NCBI RefSeq assembly: GCF_009796765.1
Contig: NZ_CP047023.1
Location: forward strand, 124,001 to 188,000
Origin: Paraglaciecola sp. L3A3
GTDB taxonomy: Bacteria; Pseudomonadota; Gammaproteobacteria; Enterobacterales; Alteromonadaceae
Direction of reading: 5' to 3'
DNA: 64,000 nt
Made by a program: the position numbers and the translations under genes. Under the pieces are notes generated by a model, which saw nothing but the letters and a program-made list of their open reading frames with translations, was not told where the DNA came from and searched no databases. Positions 1 to 9,750 of the stretch are shown here, in pieces (position 1 is the first letter of the stretch; every line of letters starts with the position of its first letter).

Positions 1-2039
1 AATTGAATACTTTTTATGTGGTTAAATAAAACAATAAATTCATCTCCACCCCATCTAGCAATGATATCTTTTTTTGCCGTGACATGAGTTAAACGTTCGG
101 CTACTTCTTTTAATAATTTATCACCTGCAGCGTGGCCTAGTGTGTCATTAATATTCTTAAAATGATCTAAATCTAAAAAGAAGATGGCTAACTCTTGGCG
201 AGTTTTTTCGATGTTTAATTTTTGGATGTTTTCAATTAAGTATGTACGGTTGTATAGGCCTGTTAATGGATCACTATAGGCTAATTGCTTTAATTTATTC
301 TGTAATTTAGTTTGGCGTGTCGCATCTCGGATATGTAAGGTAAATTCGTTTCTTAGTTCACTACCTAAATTGGCTCCCGTTATAGTAATTTCGGCTGGAA
401 ACTTTTCCCCTGAACTGCGTAATAAAAATGTGGTATTTCTACGATTATAAAGTAAGCCCTGAGAGGCAGAAAACTTATGCTTTAGACTGTTCATAGCATT
501 AGCTTGTTCAGCAGATTCAATAAATAATTCAATAAAACTTCGACCTAATACATTATCTTTTAAGTAGCCAAAAGTTTTTTCTGCTGCAGGATTAAACTCA
601 ATTATATTACCATCAAGATCGATACTGACGATACTATCCATTGAAGAATTTAAAATCGCAGATTTACGCTTTTCACTGGACCGAAAATTAACAATAGCCT
701 CATCTCGTTGAGATATCTCGTTGTTAACTCGATTAATTACTTGATTATATTGTTGGGCTATTTGTCCAACTTCCGTAAAGGGCTCCACTGGTACAGGCTT
801 AGAGAATTGGCCTTCATCTTGCTGTTTTTGCATATTTCCAAGTAAACCTATAAGTTCAGTTGATGCTCTATGCTCAGATATATTCATACCTTGAATTTCT
901 TGTTCTGCAGTAACCCGTAATGCGATAAAACGACCAATGACAGTCAGAAAAATAAAGCTCACAGCAAAACTATAAGCATTGACCGAAATAATGCCTATAA
1001 GCTGAGTTACAAATAATTCACTACGCGTTAGAGGTGTTTCGAGCAAAGTTAAGTCCGCAAAAATAGCTACGGCTATAGTGCCCCAAATACCAGCAAATAA
1101 GTGCACAGGCACAACACTCAAGGCATCGTCTAATTTGAGTTTTTCAAGTAGAGCTGCACCCATATACAAAATTAAGCCAGCTATCGAACCAATAACCGCA
1201 GATTCTGCAGGAGATAGTGCATGACAACCGGCAGTTATAGCAACTAAACCAGCTAATACTCCGTTTAGTATATAGCCAACATCAATAAAGCGGCGTTTAT
1301 AGTAGTGGCAAATGGAACTAAAGAGGCCACCCCACACTGCAGCAATGCAAGTATTCAATATTATTTTGGGAACTGAGTCGTTGAAAGCTAAAGTGCTGCC
1401 GCCGTTAAAGCCAAACCAGCCTAGCCAAATTAATAAGGTGCCTAGTACTGATAGAGGTAAATTACTACCTGTTGGCAAGTTATATTTTGAATCAAACCGG
1501 CCGATACGAGGTCCAATTATAATGATAGCGGCTAATGCAACACTTCCTCCTACAGAATGAACAACAGTAGAACCGGCAAAATCAATAAACCCAATTTCTT
1601 GTAACCAGCCATGATTTTCAGGACTAAAAAAGGAAGCCCAAGCCCAATGTCCTGTAATTGGATAAATAACACTGGCCATAATAACGGTAATCCATAAATA
1701 ACCAGTAAAAGTCATTCGTTCAGCTACGGCCCCAGACATGAGTGTTGCCGCAGTACCACAAAACATTAATTGAAAAACAAAATAGCTAATTTCATAAGGC
1801 GAGTTATCTTCACCAAAAAAGAAATTTGAGGTACCGAACAAGCCATTAACAGAGCTGCCAAACATTAAGCCGAAGCCGAAAAGCCAAAATATGATGGTAG
1901 ATAGAATAAAATCAGAAATATTTTTAGCGGCAACGTTAATGCTATTTTTACTGCGAATTTTTCCTGTTTCTAAGCACAAAAACCCCGCTTGCATTAGAAA
2001 TACTAGGAAGGCAGTCAGTAAAAGCCATGATTCTGTCAT
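1..2039 (-). CDS. Ammonium transporter fused to PAS and GGDEF domains (3' end cut by window edge)
   Basis: The minus-strand frame starts with ATG at 2037-2039 and runs off the left edge, giving about 679 visible residues. Residues 1 to about 400 are an Amt/Rh-type channel with many membrane helices. They are followed by a linker, a PAS domain (about 470-580, with the typical SIVSIDLDGNIIEFNPAAE) and a diguanylate cyclase domain with GGDEF at residues 664-668. The inhibitory RxxD site reads AKKD, so product inhibition is probably absent. The family senses or transports ammonium at the inner membrane; here it is likely a receptor that couples ammonium to c-di-GMP synthesis (inference). No glnK gene is adjacent. 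The C-terminal end of the GGDEF domain, and anything after it, lies outside the window. Confidence 0.9.
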   Translation of the reverse strand, partial: MTESWLLLTAFLVFLMQAGFLCLETGKIRSKNSINVAAKNISDFILSTIIFWLFGFGLMFGSSVNGLFGTSNFFFGEDNSPYEISYFVFQLMFCGTAATLMSGAVAERMTFTGYLWITVIMASVIYPITGHWAWASFFSPENHGWLQEIGFIDFAGSTVVHSVGGSVALAAIIIIGPRIGRFDSKYNLPTGSNLPLSVLGTLLIWLGWFGFNGGSTLAFNDSVPKIILNTCIAAVWGGLFSSICHYYKRRFIDVGYILNGVLAGLVAITAGCHALSPAESAVIGSIAGLILYMGAALLEKLKLDDALSVVPVHLFAGIWGTIAVAIFADLTLLETPLTRSELFVTQLIGIISVNAYSFAVSFIFLTVIGRFIALRVTAEQEIQGMNISEHRASTELIGLLGNMQKQQDEGQFSKPVPVEPFTEVGQIAQQYNQVINRVNNEISQRDEAIVNFRSSEKRKSAILNSSMDSIVSIDLDGNIIEFNPAAEKTFGYLKDNVLGRSFIELFIESAEQANAMNSLKHKFSASQGLLYNRRNTTFLLRSSGEKFPAEITITGANLGSELRNEFTLHIRDATRQTKLQNKLKQLAYSDPLTGLYNRTYLIENIQKLNIEKTRQELAIFFLDLDHFKNINDTLGHAAGDKLLKEVAERLTHVTAKKDIIARWGGDEFIVLFNHIKSIQ

Positions 2040-2234
2040 TTATTATCCTTGGTTTTAGTCTAGCTAGTTTGCTAGAAAAAACCGTGAATTCAAAGTTTTA
2101 ATAGTTGGTTTATAGATATTCGCTGCAAATATTTTTGTTCAGGAGAGAATTATGACCTGTTTAACTGTTTTCACCATTATTCTTTAGTTGAATTTGCTCT
2201 GAACACAAAAAGAAAATGGGTTTATAGGTGTGAG

Positions 2235-2280
2235 TTTCACCTCGATTCAGTGATTTTGTGCAAGACTTATCGAGGTGAAA
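2235..2280. repeat. Perfect 12-bp inverted repeat
   Basis: The arms TTTCACCTCGAT (2235-2246) and ATCGAGGTGAAA (2269-2280) are exact reverse complements separated by 22 bases. The repeat lies between the stop of the DUF5610-like gene and the start of the amt-GGDEF gene, both on the minus strand. It has no U-tract, so it could be an mRNA-stabilising hairpin, a weak terminator or a protein-binding dyad. Confidence 0.5.
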
Positions 2281-2285
2281 TATCA

Positions 2286-3737
2286 TTAAACTTGAGGTTT
2301 AAATCCTATAGGAAGGTTGTCTATAAGTTTTTGGTTAAAATCGTTAAAGCGATGAATAGCGGTAATTAGGTCAGGCGTAGCAACATCGCCTAACCTATTT
2401 ATTAATTCATTCACCACATTTTCGTATGACTTACTGTCTTCCAAGTGGAGTCTAGCGCCGTCTAGTACATTGAGAAGCTTTTCTAAATAATCGGCTACAG
2501 GTTTAACGGCTTTACTTGGGTCTTCATTTTCTAGATTATCTTCATCAAAATGAGATACGGCTTCATAGGCTTTGATGACTTGTGTATTTTCAACTTTGGT
2601 CAGTTGGAGAGCAAACCCGGTTAATTCTTTATCATCGAAACCCAATTCTAAGGCTTGATTAAAAGCAGTTTCAATGTCTCCATTAAAAAACTCTTCTGCC
2701 AATACGTTGACATCATTGACCAACTTACCAATTGCTTGTAACTCGCCCTCATCTAATTCACCGGTTACAGAAAATGAAAAAGATTGCTGTTGATAATAAA
2801 TTGCATTTAATTCGGATGCAGTTTCAACCGTTGTTTGTTGAGGTTGTGCGCTTTGTTGAGCTTCCTCAGCTAATTCCTCAACCTTATCATCACCTGATTT
2901 AGCTGTGGTTACAGCACTCGGCGCAGTTGTTGCGGTGTCTGCTGCTGCATTAGCTGCTACTTTTTCGTCAACAGCTACTTGCACTGCTGTTTCAGAGGTT
3001 TGTTCTTCAACAACTTCGGTTGGTGTAGCTAATTGTTTGATTTCTTTTTGACTTAATTCAAAGGATTCTAGGTCTTCAAATCTGATACTAACTTGATCTC
3101 CATCTCTGGTACGGATGTTTAATTCACCCATTTCTAATTTGGCATATGAAACATCTGTACTTTTAGTTACAGAATTAGCTTGCGTTGAAGTATCGTCTTC
3201 ACCAGCTGTGGGATCAAATATTTGTTGTCTAAGTGCTTCAATACCTTGTTCAATTAACTTTTTGCTGTTACTTATGCCTTTTTCTATTTCATCATTTAAA
3301 AAGCCAGCCAGATCCTTTTCGGCCATTTTTATGCCTTTTAGTACACCAGAGGTTGCTTGTTCAAATAATTTATTTAATTCAGCTTCATCTGCGCCGGAGT
3401 TTTTGGCATTTTTAATTGCACCGCCAACAAATTTCAGGACATTTTTTGCCACTTCTTCGAAATCAAACATGGAATTATTTGATTCTTGAGATTTTTTTTC
3501 TGAAAAATTTGGCTTTTGATTATTCACTTCTAAAGTTGAATTCAAGGCATTAGAAAAAACTCTTACGCCAAATGTAGCACTTGAACTAAACTTGTCGACT
3601 TGTAAAGAAATAAAATTACTTTGCAAATCAGCAGCTTGCTTTAATCCTGAATCTCGCAATTGATTTTGGATACTCTCTTTACTGCCTAAATGTTGTGGCT
3701 TGTCGTTTAAAAAATCTTTTATTTGATTAATATTCAT
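2286..3737 (-). CDS. DUF5610-like conserved hypothetical protein
   Basis: The protein has 483 residues, no signal peptide and no membrane segments. Residues about 90-175 (FDFEEVAKNVLKFVGGAIKN and what follows) resemble the DUF5610 helical domain found in marine Gammaproteobacteria. A short segment around 205-225 (LNIRTRDGDQVSIRFEDLES) recurs in the same family. Between them and the C-terminal helical region is a low-complexity stretch rich in Ala, Thr, Gln and Glu (about 240-310). The start has an AGAGG ribosome binding site about 8 bases upstream. The function is unknown; the family assignment is from memory of its pattern. It stands alone, with about 250 bp on its 3' side before the amt gene. 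Confidence 0.75.
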   Translation of the reverse strand: MNINQIKDFLNDKPQHLGSKESIQNQLRDSGLKQAADLQSNFISLQVDKFSSSATFGVRVFSNALNSTLEVNNQKPNFSEKKSQESNNSMFDFEEVAKNVLKFVGGAIKNAKNSGADEAELNKLFEQATSGVLKGIKMAEKDLAGFLNDEIEKGISNSKKLIEQGIEALRQQIFDPTAGEDDTSTQANSVTKSTDVSYAKLEMGELNIRTRDGDQVSIRFEDLESFELSQKEIKQLATPTEVVEEQTSETAVQVAVDEKVAANAAADTATTAPSAVTTAKSGDDKVEELAEEAQQSAQPQQTTVETASELNAIYYQQQSFSFSVTGELDEGELQAIGKLVNDVNVLAEEFFNGDIETAFNQALELGFDDKELTGFALQLTKVENTQVIKAYEAVSHFDEDNLENEDPSKAVKPVADYLEKLLNVLDGARLHLEDSKSYENVVNELINRLGDVATPDLITAIHRFNDFNQKLIDNLPIGFKPQV

Positions 3738-3894
3738 AATGTAAACCTCTCTACCCTCAACACTTTATCGGCCGTGTTTGTTCAAAATTTAGCCCGAGTC
3801 ACTAAAAATTCATAGTTGTGGCTATAAATATTGCAGTATTGGTTAAAACCCTTTACCTTGCGCTTTTTTCTAGAAGTATGAAGGATATGAGACT

Positions 3895-4992
3895 ATGCGC
3901 CCAACTGAAATTAAGGCAGACACCTACGCTGAACAACTACAGTACAAAGCAAATTTTGTAGAGAGTAGTTTTGCGCAATATAAAATGCCTAAGTTGGAAA
4001 CGTTTGCCTCCGATCCTTTGCATTATCGAATGCGTGCTGAATTCAGAGTATGGCATGATGGTGATGACTTGCACCATGTTATGTTTGACCAAGAAAGTAA
4101 AGAAAAGTATCAAGTGCATCATTTTCCACCCGCAACTCAGCTGATAAACGATGTCATGGCAGATTTAATTGCCGCTTTAAAAACGAATGAGACTTTACGC
4201 AGAAAACTATTTCAAATTGATTATCTCGCCACTCTTAGTGGTGAAATCATTGTGTCTTTGTTATATCACAAACCTTTGGATGAAAGCTGGCAGCGTGCTA
4301 TGCAAGCGTTACGTTCTAAATTGAGAGAGTCATACGTAGTAGACATAATAGGACGAGCTAAAAAACAAAAAATAATTTTGGATAAAGATTTTGTTACTGA
4401 AACATTATTAATTAACGAACAACAATATTCCTTCAAACAAATTGAAAATAGTTTTACTCAGCCTAATGCCAAAGTGAATATACAAATGTTGCAATGGGCT
4501 TTAGATATTACCAAAAACAGTGAAGGAGATTTACTTGAGTTATATTGTGGTTCAGGTAATTTTTCCGTGCCTTTAGCGCAAAACTTCAATCAAGTTTTGG
4601 CTACTGAAATATCTAAGACATCGGTTGCTGCGGCACAAGATAATATTCGACAAAATAATATCGATAATTTAAAAATTATTCGTATGTCGAGTGAAGAATT
4701 TGTCCAAGCCCAGCAAGGGATAAGAATTTTTCGTAGGTTGGAAGGTATAGATTTACAGTCTTATGACTGTAGAACAGTGTTAGTTGATCCACCTCGTGCT
4801 GGTTTAGATGAGACGACTGTTGATATGATAAAAGCTTATGAAAATATTGTATATATCTCCTGCAATCCAGAGACGTTGAAAGATAATTTAGATACCTTGC
4901 TAAAAACCCACAAGGTCACTCGGTTTGCTTTGTTTGATCAATTTCCTTATACCCACCATGCGGAATGTGGGGTTTATTTGCAGAAAATTTAA
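3895..4992 (+). CDS. trmA: tRNA (uracil-54-C5)-methyltransferase TrmA
   Basis: TrmA methylates U54 of the tRNA T-loop using S-adenosylmethionine. The 365 residues match the usual TrmA length (366 in E. coli), and the protein lacks the Fe-S cysteines of RlmC/RlmD. The SAM-binding motif is [16 protein letters not shown], the DPPRAGLD motif is present, the catalytic nucleophile is Cys323 in SCNPETL and the general base is Glu357 in HHAECGVYL. It converges with fabR, the two stop codons overlapping by a few bases. trmA and fabR are also close neighbours in E. coli, which supports both assignments. Confidence 0.96.
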   Translation: MRPTEIKADTYAEQLQYKANFVESSFAQYKMPKLETFASDPLHYRMRAEFRVWHDGDDLHHVMFDQESKEKYQVHHFPPATQLINDVMADLIAALKTNETLRRKLFQIDYLATLSGEIIVSLLYHKPLDESWQRAMQALRSKLRESYVVDIIGRAKKQKIILDKDFVTETLLINEQQYSFKQIENSFTQPNAKVNIQMLQWALDITKNSEGDLLELYCGSGNFSVPLAQNFNQVLATEISKTSVAAAQDNIRQNNIDNLKIIRMSSEEFVQAQQGIRIFRRLEGIDLQSYDCRTVLVDPPRAGLDETTVDMIKAYENIVYISCNPETLKDNLDTLLKTHKVTRFALFDQFPYTHHAECGVYLQKI

Positions 4993-5624
4993 GATGATTT
5001 TTTTTGTTTTACCGCTAATAACGCGCCATTTGCAACAAATCTAAGTTGTAATTTTACCCGTGACGCGACCTTTTTTTTCTGTTCTTGAGTTGCGTCTAAA
5101 GCTTCGGCTCCAGCACTAAATACCAATTTCACCATAGCTTCTGCTTGCAGGTTTGCTATGTTATCGGGTAGTTCTGTGCTGGCAATTGTATAGTCGGTTA
5201 ATTCAACATTGAAGTGTTTAATTTCACGTAATACAGCTGCTCTAAATGCCATAGATGTACCGGTATGTTCACGCAATAACAAACGAAATTCATTGTTGTT
5301 GGTTGTAATAAATTCCATGAATGTATCTACAGAAGTGCTAATAACACCACCCCCAGAAGCTATTCTTAGTCGTGCTTGACGCATTAATTGGCGTAGTGCT
5401 AATCCTGCCTCGTCAACTAGGGTCAGGCCTAATTCATCAATATCTTTAAAGTGACGATAAAATGATGTGGGGGCAATGCCAGCGGCACGTGCGACTTCTC
5501 GTAAGCTTATGCTTGATAAGCTACGGTGTTCATCTAACAATGAAAAGGCGGCTTCTATTATCGCTCTACGTGTGCGTAATTTCTGCTCTTGGCGGCTTAA
5601 TGGCGATTCTTTGATGTTTATCAT
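4989..5624 (-). CDS. fabR: TetR-family repressor of unsaturated fatty acid synthesis, FabR
   Basis: The N-terminal helix-turn-helix ([19 protein letters not shown]) and the following [20 protein letters not shown] are nearly identical to E. coli FabR, which senses acyl-ACP/acyl-CoA pools and represses unsaturated fatty acid genes. The frame extends to a GTG at 5663, but ATG at 5624 ([10 protein letters not shown]) gives the usual FabR length, about 211 residues, and I chose it. Neither start has a strong ribosome binding site. The gene is divergent from a fatty-acid desaturase, and a FabR operator lies between them, so it probably controls membrane unsaturation through that neighbour. Confidence 0.93.
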   Translation of the reverse strand: MINIKESPLSRQEQKLRTRRAIIEAAFSLLDEHRSLSSISLREVARAAGIAPTSFYRHFKDIDELGLTLVDEAGLALRQLMRQARLRIASGGGVISTSVDTFMEFITTNNNEFRLLLREHTGTSMAFRAAVLREIKHFNVELTDYTIASTELPDNIANLQAEAMVKLVFSAGAEALDATQEQKKKVASRVKLQLRFVANGALLAVKQKKSS

Positions 5625-5721
5625 AGCGATCAATTCTAACGTAAAAAGGGGAGCAATAGACACTATAAAAAGTGGATAAATTCAACATATTGCTTGCTTA
5701 ACGCTTTGAGCAAAGTAAAAT

Positions 5722-5739
5722 AGCGTACACTTGTAAGCT
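5722..5739. promoter_or_regulatory. FabR operator
   Basis: The sequence AGCGTACACTTGTAAGCT is an 18-bp dyad; its half-sites AGCGTACA and (reverse complement) AGCTTACA differ at one base. It closely matches the known FabR operators of E. coli fabA and fabB, which have an AGCGTACA-type half-site. It ends 14 bp before the desaturase start and about 100 bp from fabR, in a position to repress the desaturase and possibly autoregulate fabR. Confidence 0.85.
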
Positions 5740-5753
5740 GAAAGTAACTTTGA

Positions 5754-6890
5754 ATGAAGAAGCCACGTCTTATCATAACCAATTTATTGGTATTTATTAT
5801 AACCGGACTCATAGCCTTGGTTTTAGTGCCGTTCGAGGCATTTCAACATGGATTTGATGGAGTCGAAATCACAGCTTGTATTGTGTTAATTTATTTCTCT
5901 GGTATGTCGATTACAGCGGGTTATCACAGGCTTTGGTCCCACAAGGCATACGAAGCTAATGCTTTAGTGCGCTACGTTTTAGCTATCGGGGGAGCGATGG
6001 CGTTACAAAATAGCATCTTACATTGGTGTTCTGATCACCGAATTCATCACAGGCACGTAGATGATAACGAGCGTGATCCATATTCGGCTAAAAAAGGATT
6101 TTGGTTTTCTCATGTCGGTTGGATGCTAAGGGAATATCAGAGGCATAGATATACTGATTATAGTAATTGCCGTGATTTACAAAAAGATAAAGTTGTGATG
6201 TGGCAACATAATCATTACCTAGCTATTATGTTAATTGCTAACTTTGGCATACCTATCTTATTAGGTTGGTTAAATGGCGATATTTGGGGCATGTTGTTAT
6301 TGGCTGGTGTGTTTCGTTTAGTAGTTGTGCATCATGTGACCTTTTTTATCAACTCTTTGGCACACATATGGGGAAAACAACCCTATACAGATGCTAACAC
6401 AGCCCGTGACAACGATATTTTGGCATTCTTTACATTTGGTGAGGGGTATCATAATTATCATCATATATTTGAATATGATTACCGAAATGGTATCAAATGG
6501 TGGCAATTTGATCCTACCAAATGGTTAATAGGTGGATTGTCATATTTAGGCTGGACAAAAAACTTACGCCGTTGTCCAGAAGAACGGATTGAAAAAGCTA
6601 AAGTAGCGATGCAATTAAAACTAGCTAAAGAAAAAGTGGCTAAATTACATAACGCCGATGAAATATTGGTGCGTATTCAAACTGAGTATGAACTATTAGC
6701 ACAGCGTATGACCGAATATTATGCGGCTAAAAAACAATTAATGGAAATCAAAAAGCAGTCTCTACAACGTAGTTATAAAAACTTAGAGATCCATTATAAG
6801 TATAAAGAGTTGAAACAAAATCTAGCATTACAAAAACAAAAATGGTTGCGACTAAACCAATTTGACTTTATGCCAGCTTGCGCTGAATAA
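5754..6890 (+). CDS. Membrane acyl-CoA delta-9-type fatty acid desaturase
   Basis: The enzyme introduces a cis double bond into an acyl chain using a diiron centre at the membrane. All three histidine boxes are present: HRLWSH (58-63), HRIHH (95-99) and HNYHH (233-237). Hydrophobic segments surround the boxes (about 10-30, 35-55, 155-195). The last ~100 residues (about 275-378) form a charged, helical, probably coiled-coil tail that is not needed for catalysis; its role is unknown. The gene is preceded by a FabR operator and followed by a strong terminator, so it is a single-gene unit under FabR control (inference). Confidence 0.93.
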   Translation: MKKPRLIITNLLVFIITGLIALVLVPFEAFQHGFDGVEITACIVLIYFSGMSITAGYHRLWSHKAYEANALVRYVLAIGGAMALQNSILHWCSDHRIHHRHVDDNERDPYSAKKGFWFSHVGWMLREYQRHRYTDYSNCRDLQKDKVVMWQHNHYLAIMLIANFGIPILLGWLNGDIWGMLLLAGVFRLVVVHHVTFFINSLAHIWGKQPYTDANTARDNDILAFFTFGEGYHNYHHIFEYDYRNGIKWWQFDPTKWLIGGLSYLGWTKNLRRCPEERIEKAKVAMQLKLAKEKVAKLHNADEILVRIQTEYELLAQRMTEYYAAKKQLMEIKKQSLQRSYKNLEIHYKYKELKQNLALQKQKWLRLNQFDFMPACAE

Positions 6891-6898
6891 CTTTAATT

Positions 6899-6925
6899 AA
6901 AGGCTTCGATTGAAGCCTTTTTTAT
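6899..6925 (+). terminator. Rho-independent terminator after the desaturase gene
   Basis: The hairpin AAAGGCTTC-GATT-GAAGCCTTT is followed by a T-rich run ending near 6925. It starts 9 bp after the desaturase stop codon. Confidence 0.9.
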
Positions 6926-6946
6926 ATCTAAAAATCAGGACCTAGA

Positions 6947-7504
6947 GTGGATATAGCTAATAGAATAAATCAATGTACAATATGTATTGATAGTTTGCCT
7001 TTTGCTCCTCGACCTATTATTCAATATTCAGCTAATGCTCAGGTTGTTATCATTGGCCAAGCGCCGGGTATCAAAGCTCATGACAGCAATAAAGCGTGGA
7101 ATGATGCTTCTGGCAAACGCCTAAGAGATTGGCTTAATATAGATGAAGCTTGTTTTTATAATAAAGATATATTGGCCATAGTGCCTATGGGCTTTTGTTA
7201 TCCAGGTAAAGGGAAGTCTGGCGATTTACCGCCAAGACCAGAATGTGCACCCAAATGGCATTCAGATTTGCTTAAAACCAGTCGGCCTAAACTTATATTA
7301 CTGATTGGTAAATATGCGCAAGATTATTATTTACCGGACAAAAAAAGTTTAACTGCGAGATTACAAGGTTGGCGTGATTATCAGCCTGATTATTTAGTGT
7401 TACCCCATCCATCACCAAGAAATAATATCTGGTTAAAAAGACATAGCTGGTTTGAGCGGGACGTTTTACCGAAAATGAAAAAAGTATTATCTCAGTATTG
7501 GTAA
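6947..7504 (+). CDS. Uracil-DNA glycosylase superfamily protein
   Basis: The 185 residues belong to the COG1573-type uracil-DNA glycosylase family. The motif GQAPGIKAHDS (residues 37-47) corresponds to the catalytic water-activating loop, PMGFCYPGKGKSGDLPPR follows, and LPHPSPRNN is the C-terminal HPSP DNA-intercalation motif. The four Fe-S cysteines of family 4 enzymes are not all evident, so this is a family-4-like enzyme rather than a classical one. The likely role is excision of uracil or a related base from DNA. The start is GTG with CAGGA seven bases upstream. No operon partner is present. Confidence 0.85.
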   Translation: MDIANRINQCTICIDSLPFAPRPIIQYSANAQVVIIGQAPGIKAHDSNKAWNDASGKRLRDWLNIDEACFYNKDILAIVPMGFCYPGKGKSGDLPPRPECAPKWHSDLLKTSRPKLILLIGKYAQDYYLPDKKSLTARLQGWRDYQPDYLVLPHPSPRNNIWLKRHSWFERDVLPKMKKVLSQYW

Positions 7505-7512
7505 AACAATGG

Positions 7513-9750
7513 CTACTTTTCGTGTTCTCTTAAAAAATCTAGTAATTGATCAAAAGGCATAGGTTTGGCAAATAAATAACCTTGTGCTTCATCACAGCCT
7601 AATTTAAGCATATAGCTAGCTTGTTCTCTTTTTTCTACACCTTCGGCTATGGTTGATAGACCTAGTTTATTACCTAAAGTCACAATAGTTTCTACAATAA
7701 ATGCCGACTTACCTGGAGATATCTCGTTAACAAAACTGCGATCAACTTTTAATCTATCCAAAGGTAACTTTTGTAGATAACTCATAGATGAGAAACCTGT
7801 GCCAAAATCATCTATTGCCACTTTGACCCCAAAACCTTTTAATTCTTGTAGTGCTTCCACCACTATTTGTGGTTCATCCATTACCACACTTTCGGTTATT
7901 TCTAATTCGATACGATCGGGTTCTATATTGTGTTCGGTAATAATAGTTTTTACCGACTCAACAAAGTTTGGATCACGGAATTGTGGCATTGAAACGTTTA
8001 CTGCCATTCTTAACCCTTGGAACCCTTGTTCATTTAGTGCGGCTAACTTTTGGCAAGACTCTGCTAATACCCAAGAACCTATCTCAATAATTAATCCAGA
8101 GTACTCGGCTAAAGGTACAAAAACAGCAGGAGAAACAAAACCTCCGTCACTAGTGGGCCAACGTAATAAAGCTTCCATTCCGATTATTTGCTCTGTAACT
8201 AGGTCGACTTGGGGTTGATACCAAAGTTGTAGTTTTCTTTGTTGAAAATCATGAGTTAATTGACGGATCATATCTAACCGCCAAGTGGTTTGTTGCTCCA
8301 TTTCAGGGGCATAATATTCAAAATTGATTTTTAAATTTTTCTTCGCTCTATTCAGCGCGATATTACTCTGTTTTAAAAGGTTAATCCCAGTTTGACTTTT
8401 ACTTGTTAGTCGACAAAAACCGAAAGAGGCAGCGAGCGGTAATGTGTGTTCACCTGCTTTAAAAGGTGCGATAAATAGCTGTTCTATAATTTCAGGATTA
8501 ATGTAATATTCAGGACCTATAAGGCCAAATACGTCTGAGCCAATTCTACCCAGCTTAACTTTGTCGGCAAATGTCTCTTCTAATCTTTTTGTAACCGCCA
8601 ATAAAATATCATTACCTGCGTCTTGACCTAATCCGTCGTTAATGTCGGCAAAATGGTTGATATCAATTAAAGCCACCACTAGATCTTTTTTTTGTAAATG
8701 TGCTTTACCCACATCATCTAACATATTAATAAATTCACTGCGATTGGGTAGTTTAGTTAACCAATCTCTAAAGGCTGCAGTGCGTAGTTGGTGGAAAAGA
8801 TTAACATTTTCGTATCCGACGGATACGCTAGAAAGAAATACCTCGAGCAGTTGTTTGTCTATGTCGCTTATTGTATGACCTATTTGCAAAAATACTGCAG
8901 CTTCGTAATCTGAGCTGTGTAAATAAAGTACGGTAAAATCAGGTTCAAAAATGTGTTCTTTGAGCAATAAGCAACTATTTACATATTTAACGATTTTTGA
9001 GCTGTGTAAGTTTTCTAGTTTTTTATTTATGTATTCTGCAAATTCGCCGGCGGCACCAAGTACATAAATATCATCATCTTCCATATCTAATACGGAACCA
9101 GCTTTAGCACATACTATGCCACCTGCTTCTAAGCCGATCAGAGAACTGATTTGTGTGACCACTCCTTCGCAAAAGTTTTTAACAGAGTGCTCTTCCATTA
9201 AATTAGCGGCTGAAGCGATTATTTTTTGCAAACCTAAACGGCTTTGATTTATGGATAGAATTTGTTGATATGAACGTATTGAAGCAATAATAGTGGTAAC
9301 AAGTTTACTTCTAGTTAATTCGGTCTTAGTTTTATAGTCATTAATGTCATAATCTTTAATCACTTGCTCTTCAGGGGCATAGCCTGGCTGACCTGTACGC
9401 AGAATAATTCGGGGTTCAAGTATTTTTAATTCTTCGCGCATTTTTCGGGCGACAATTAAGCCCGCATCATCAGATTCCATAACCACATCTAATAAAATGA
9501 TGGCAATAGATGACCTCATTTCAGCAATAAGTTCTAATGCTTCAGTACCTGAATGAACATGGATAAAATGTAAACTTCGATCTGCCACTATTAAGTCTGA
9601 AAGAGCCAGACGTGTGACGGAGTGAATTTCCTCATCATCATCAACAACAAGGATATTCCAGACCCCAAGAGTGCGAGGAATAGCTTGTTCGTTGTTGGTT
9701 TCTTCGGGTAAAAAAATCAACTCATCGTTGTCGTAATTATTAGAACTCAT
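7513..9750 (-). CDS. Response regulator with REC, DUF3369, degenerate GGDEF and EAL domains
   Basis: The 745 residues comprise REC (about 31-160; phospho-acceptor Asp88 in IILLDVVM), a DUF3369 sensor-like region (about 170-320), a GGDEF domain (about 325-480) and an EAL domain (about 495-740). The GGDEF motif reads GSDVF (404-408), so cyclase activity is probably lost. The EAL domain keeps MEALLRW (Glu526), AVNVS, ELEITES, DDFGTGFSS, the catalytic Lys region LKVDRSF, AEGVE and EAQGYLFAKP. It should therefore be an active c-di-GMP phosphodiesterase whose input is phosphorylation of the REC domain. No histidine kinase is adjacent. Confidence 0.93.
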   Translation of the reverse strand: MSSNNYDNDELIFLPEETNNEQAIPRTLGVWNILVVDDDEEIHSVTRLALSDLIVADRSLHFIHVHSGTEALELIAEMRSSIAIILLDVVMESDDAGLIVARKMREELKILEPRIILRTGQPGYAPEEQVIKDYDINDYKTKTELTRSKLVTTIIASIRSYQQILSINQSRLGLQKIIASAANLMEEHSVKNFCEGVVTQISSLIGLEAGGIVCAKAGSVLDMEDDDIYVLGAAGEFAEYINKKLENLHSSKIVKYVNSCLLLKEHIFEPDFTVLYLHSSDYEAAVFLQIGHTISDIDKQLLEVFLSSVSVGYENVNLFHQLRTAAFRDWLTKLPNRSEFINMLDDVGKAHLQKKDLVVALIDINHFADINDGLGQDAGNDILLAVTKRLEETFADKVKLGRIGSDVFGLIGPEYYINPEIIEQLFIAPFKAGEHTLPLAASFGFCRLTSKSQTGINLLKQSNIALNRAKKNLKINFEYYAPEMEQQTTWRLDMIRQLTHDFQQRKLQLWYQPQVDLVTEQIIGMEALLRWPTSDGGFVSPAVFVPLAEYSGLIIEIGSWVLAESCQKLAALNEQGFQGLRMAVNVSMPQFRDPNFVESVKTIITEHNIEPDRIELEITESVVMDEPQIVVEALQELKGFGVKVAIDDFGTGFSSMSYLQKLPLDRLKVDRSFVNEISPGKSAFIVETIVTLGNKLGLSTIAEGVEKREQASYMLKLGCDEAQGYLFAKPMPFDQLLDFLREHEK

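Noticed and set aside
2041..2285. Possible sigma-54/NtrC promoter for the amt gene
   Set aside because: No -24/-12 element with the right spacing was found; only an inverted repeat is visible.
3115..3489. 124-residue plus-strand frame opposite the DUF5610-like gene
   Set aside because: It is a shadow of a long, well-started minus-strand gene.
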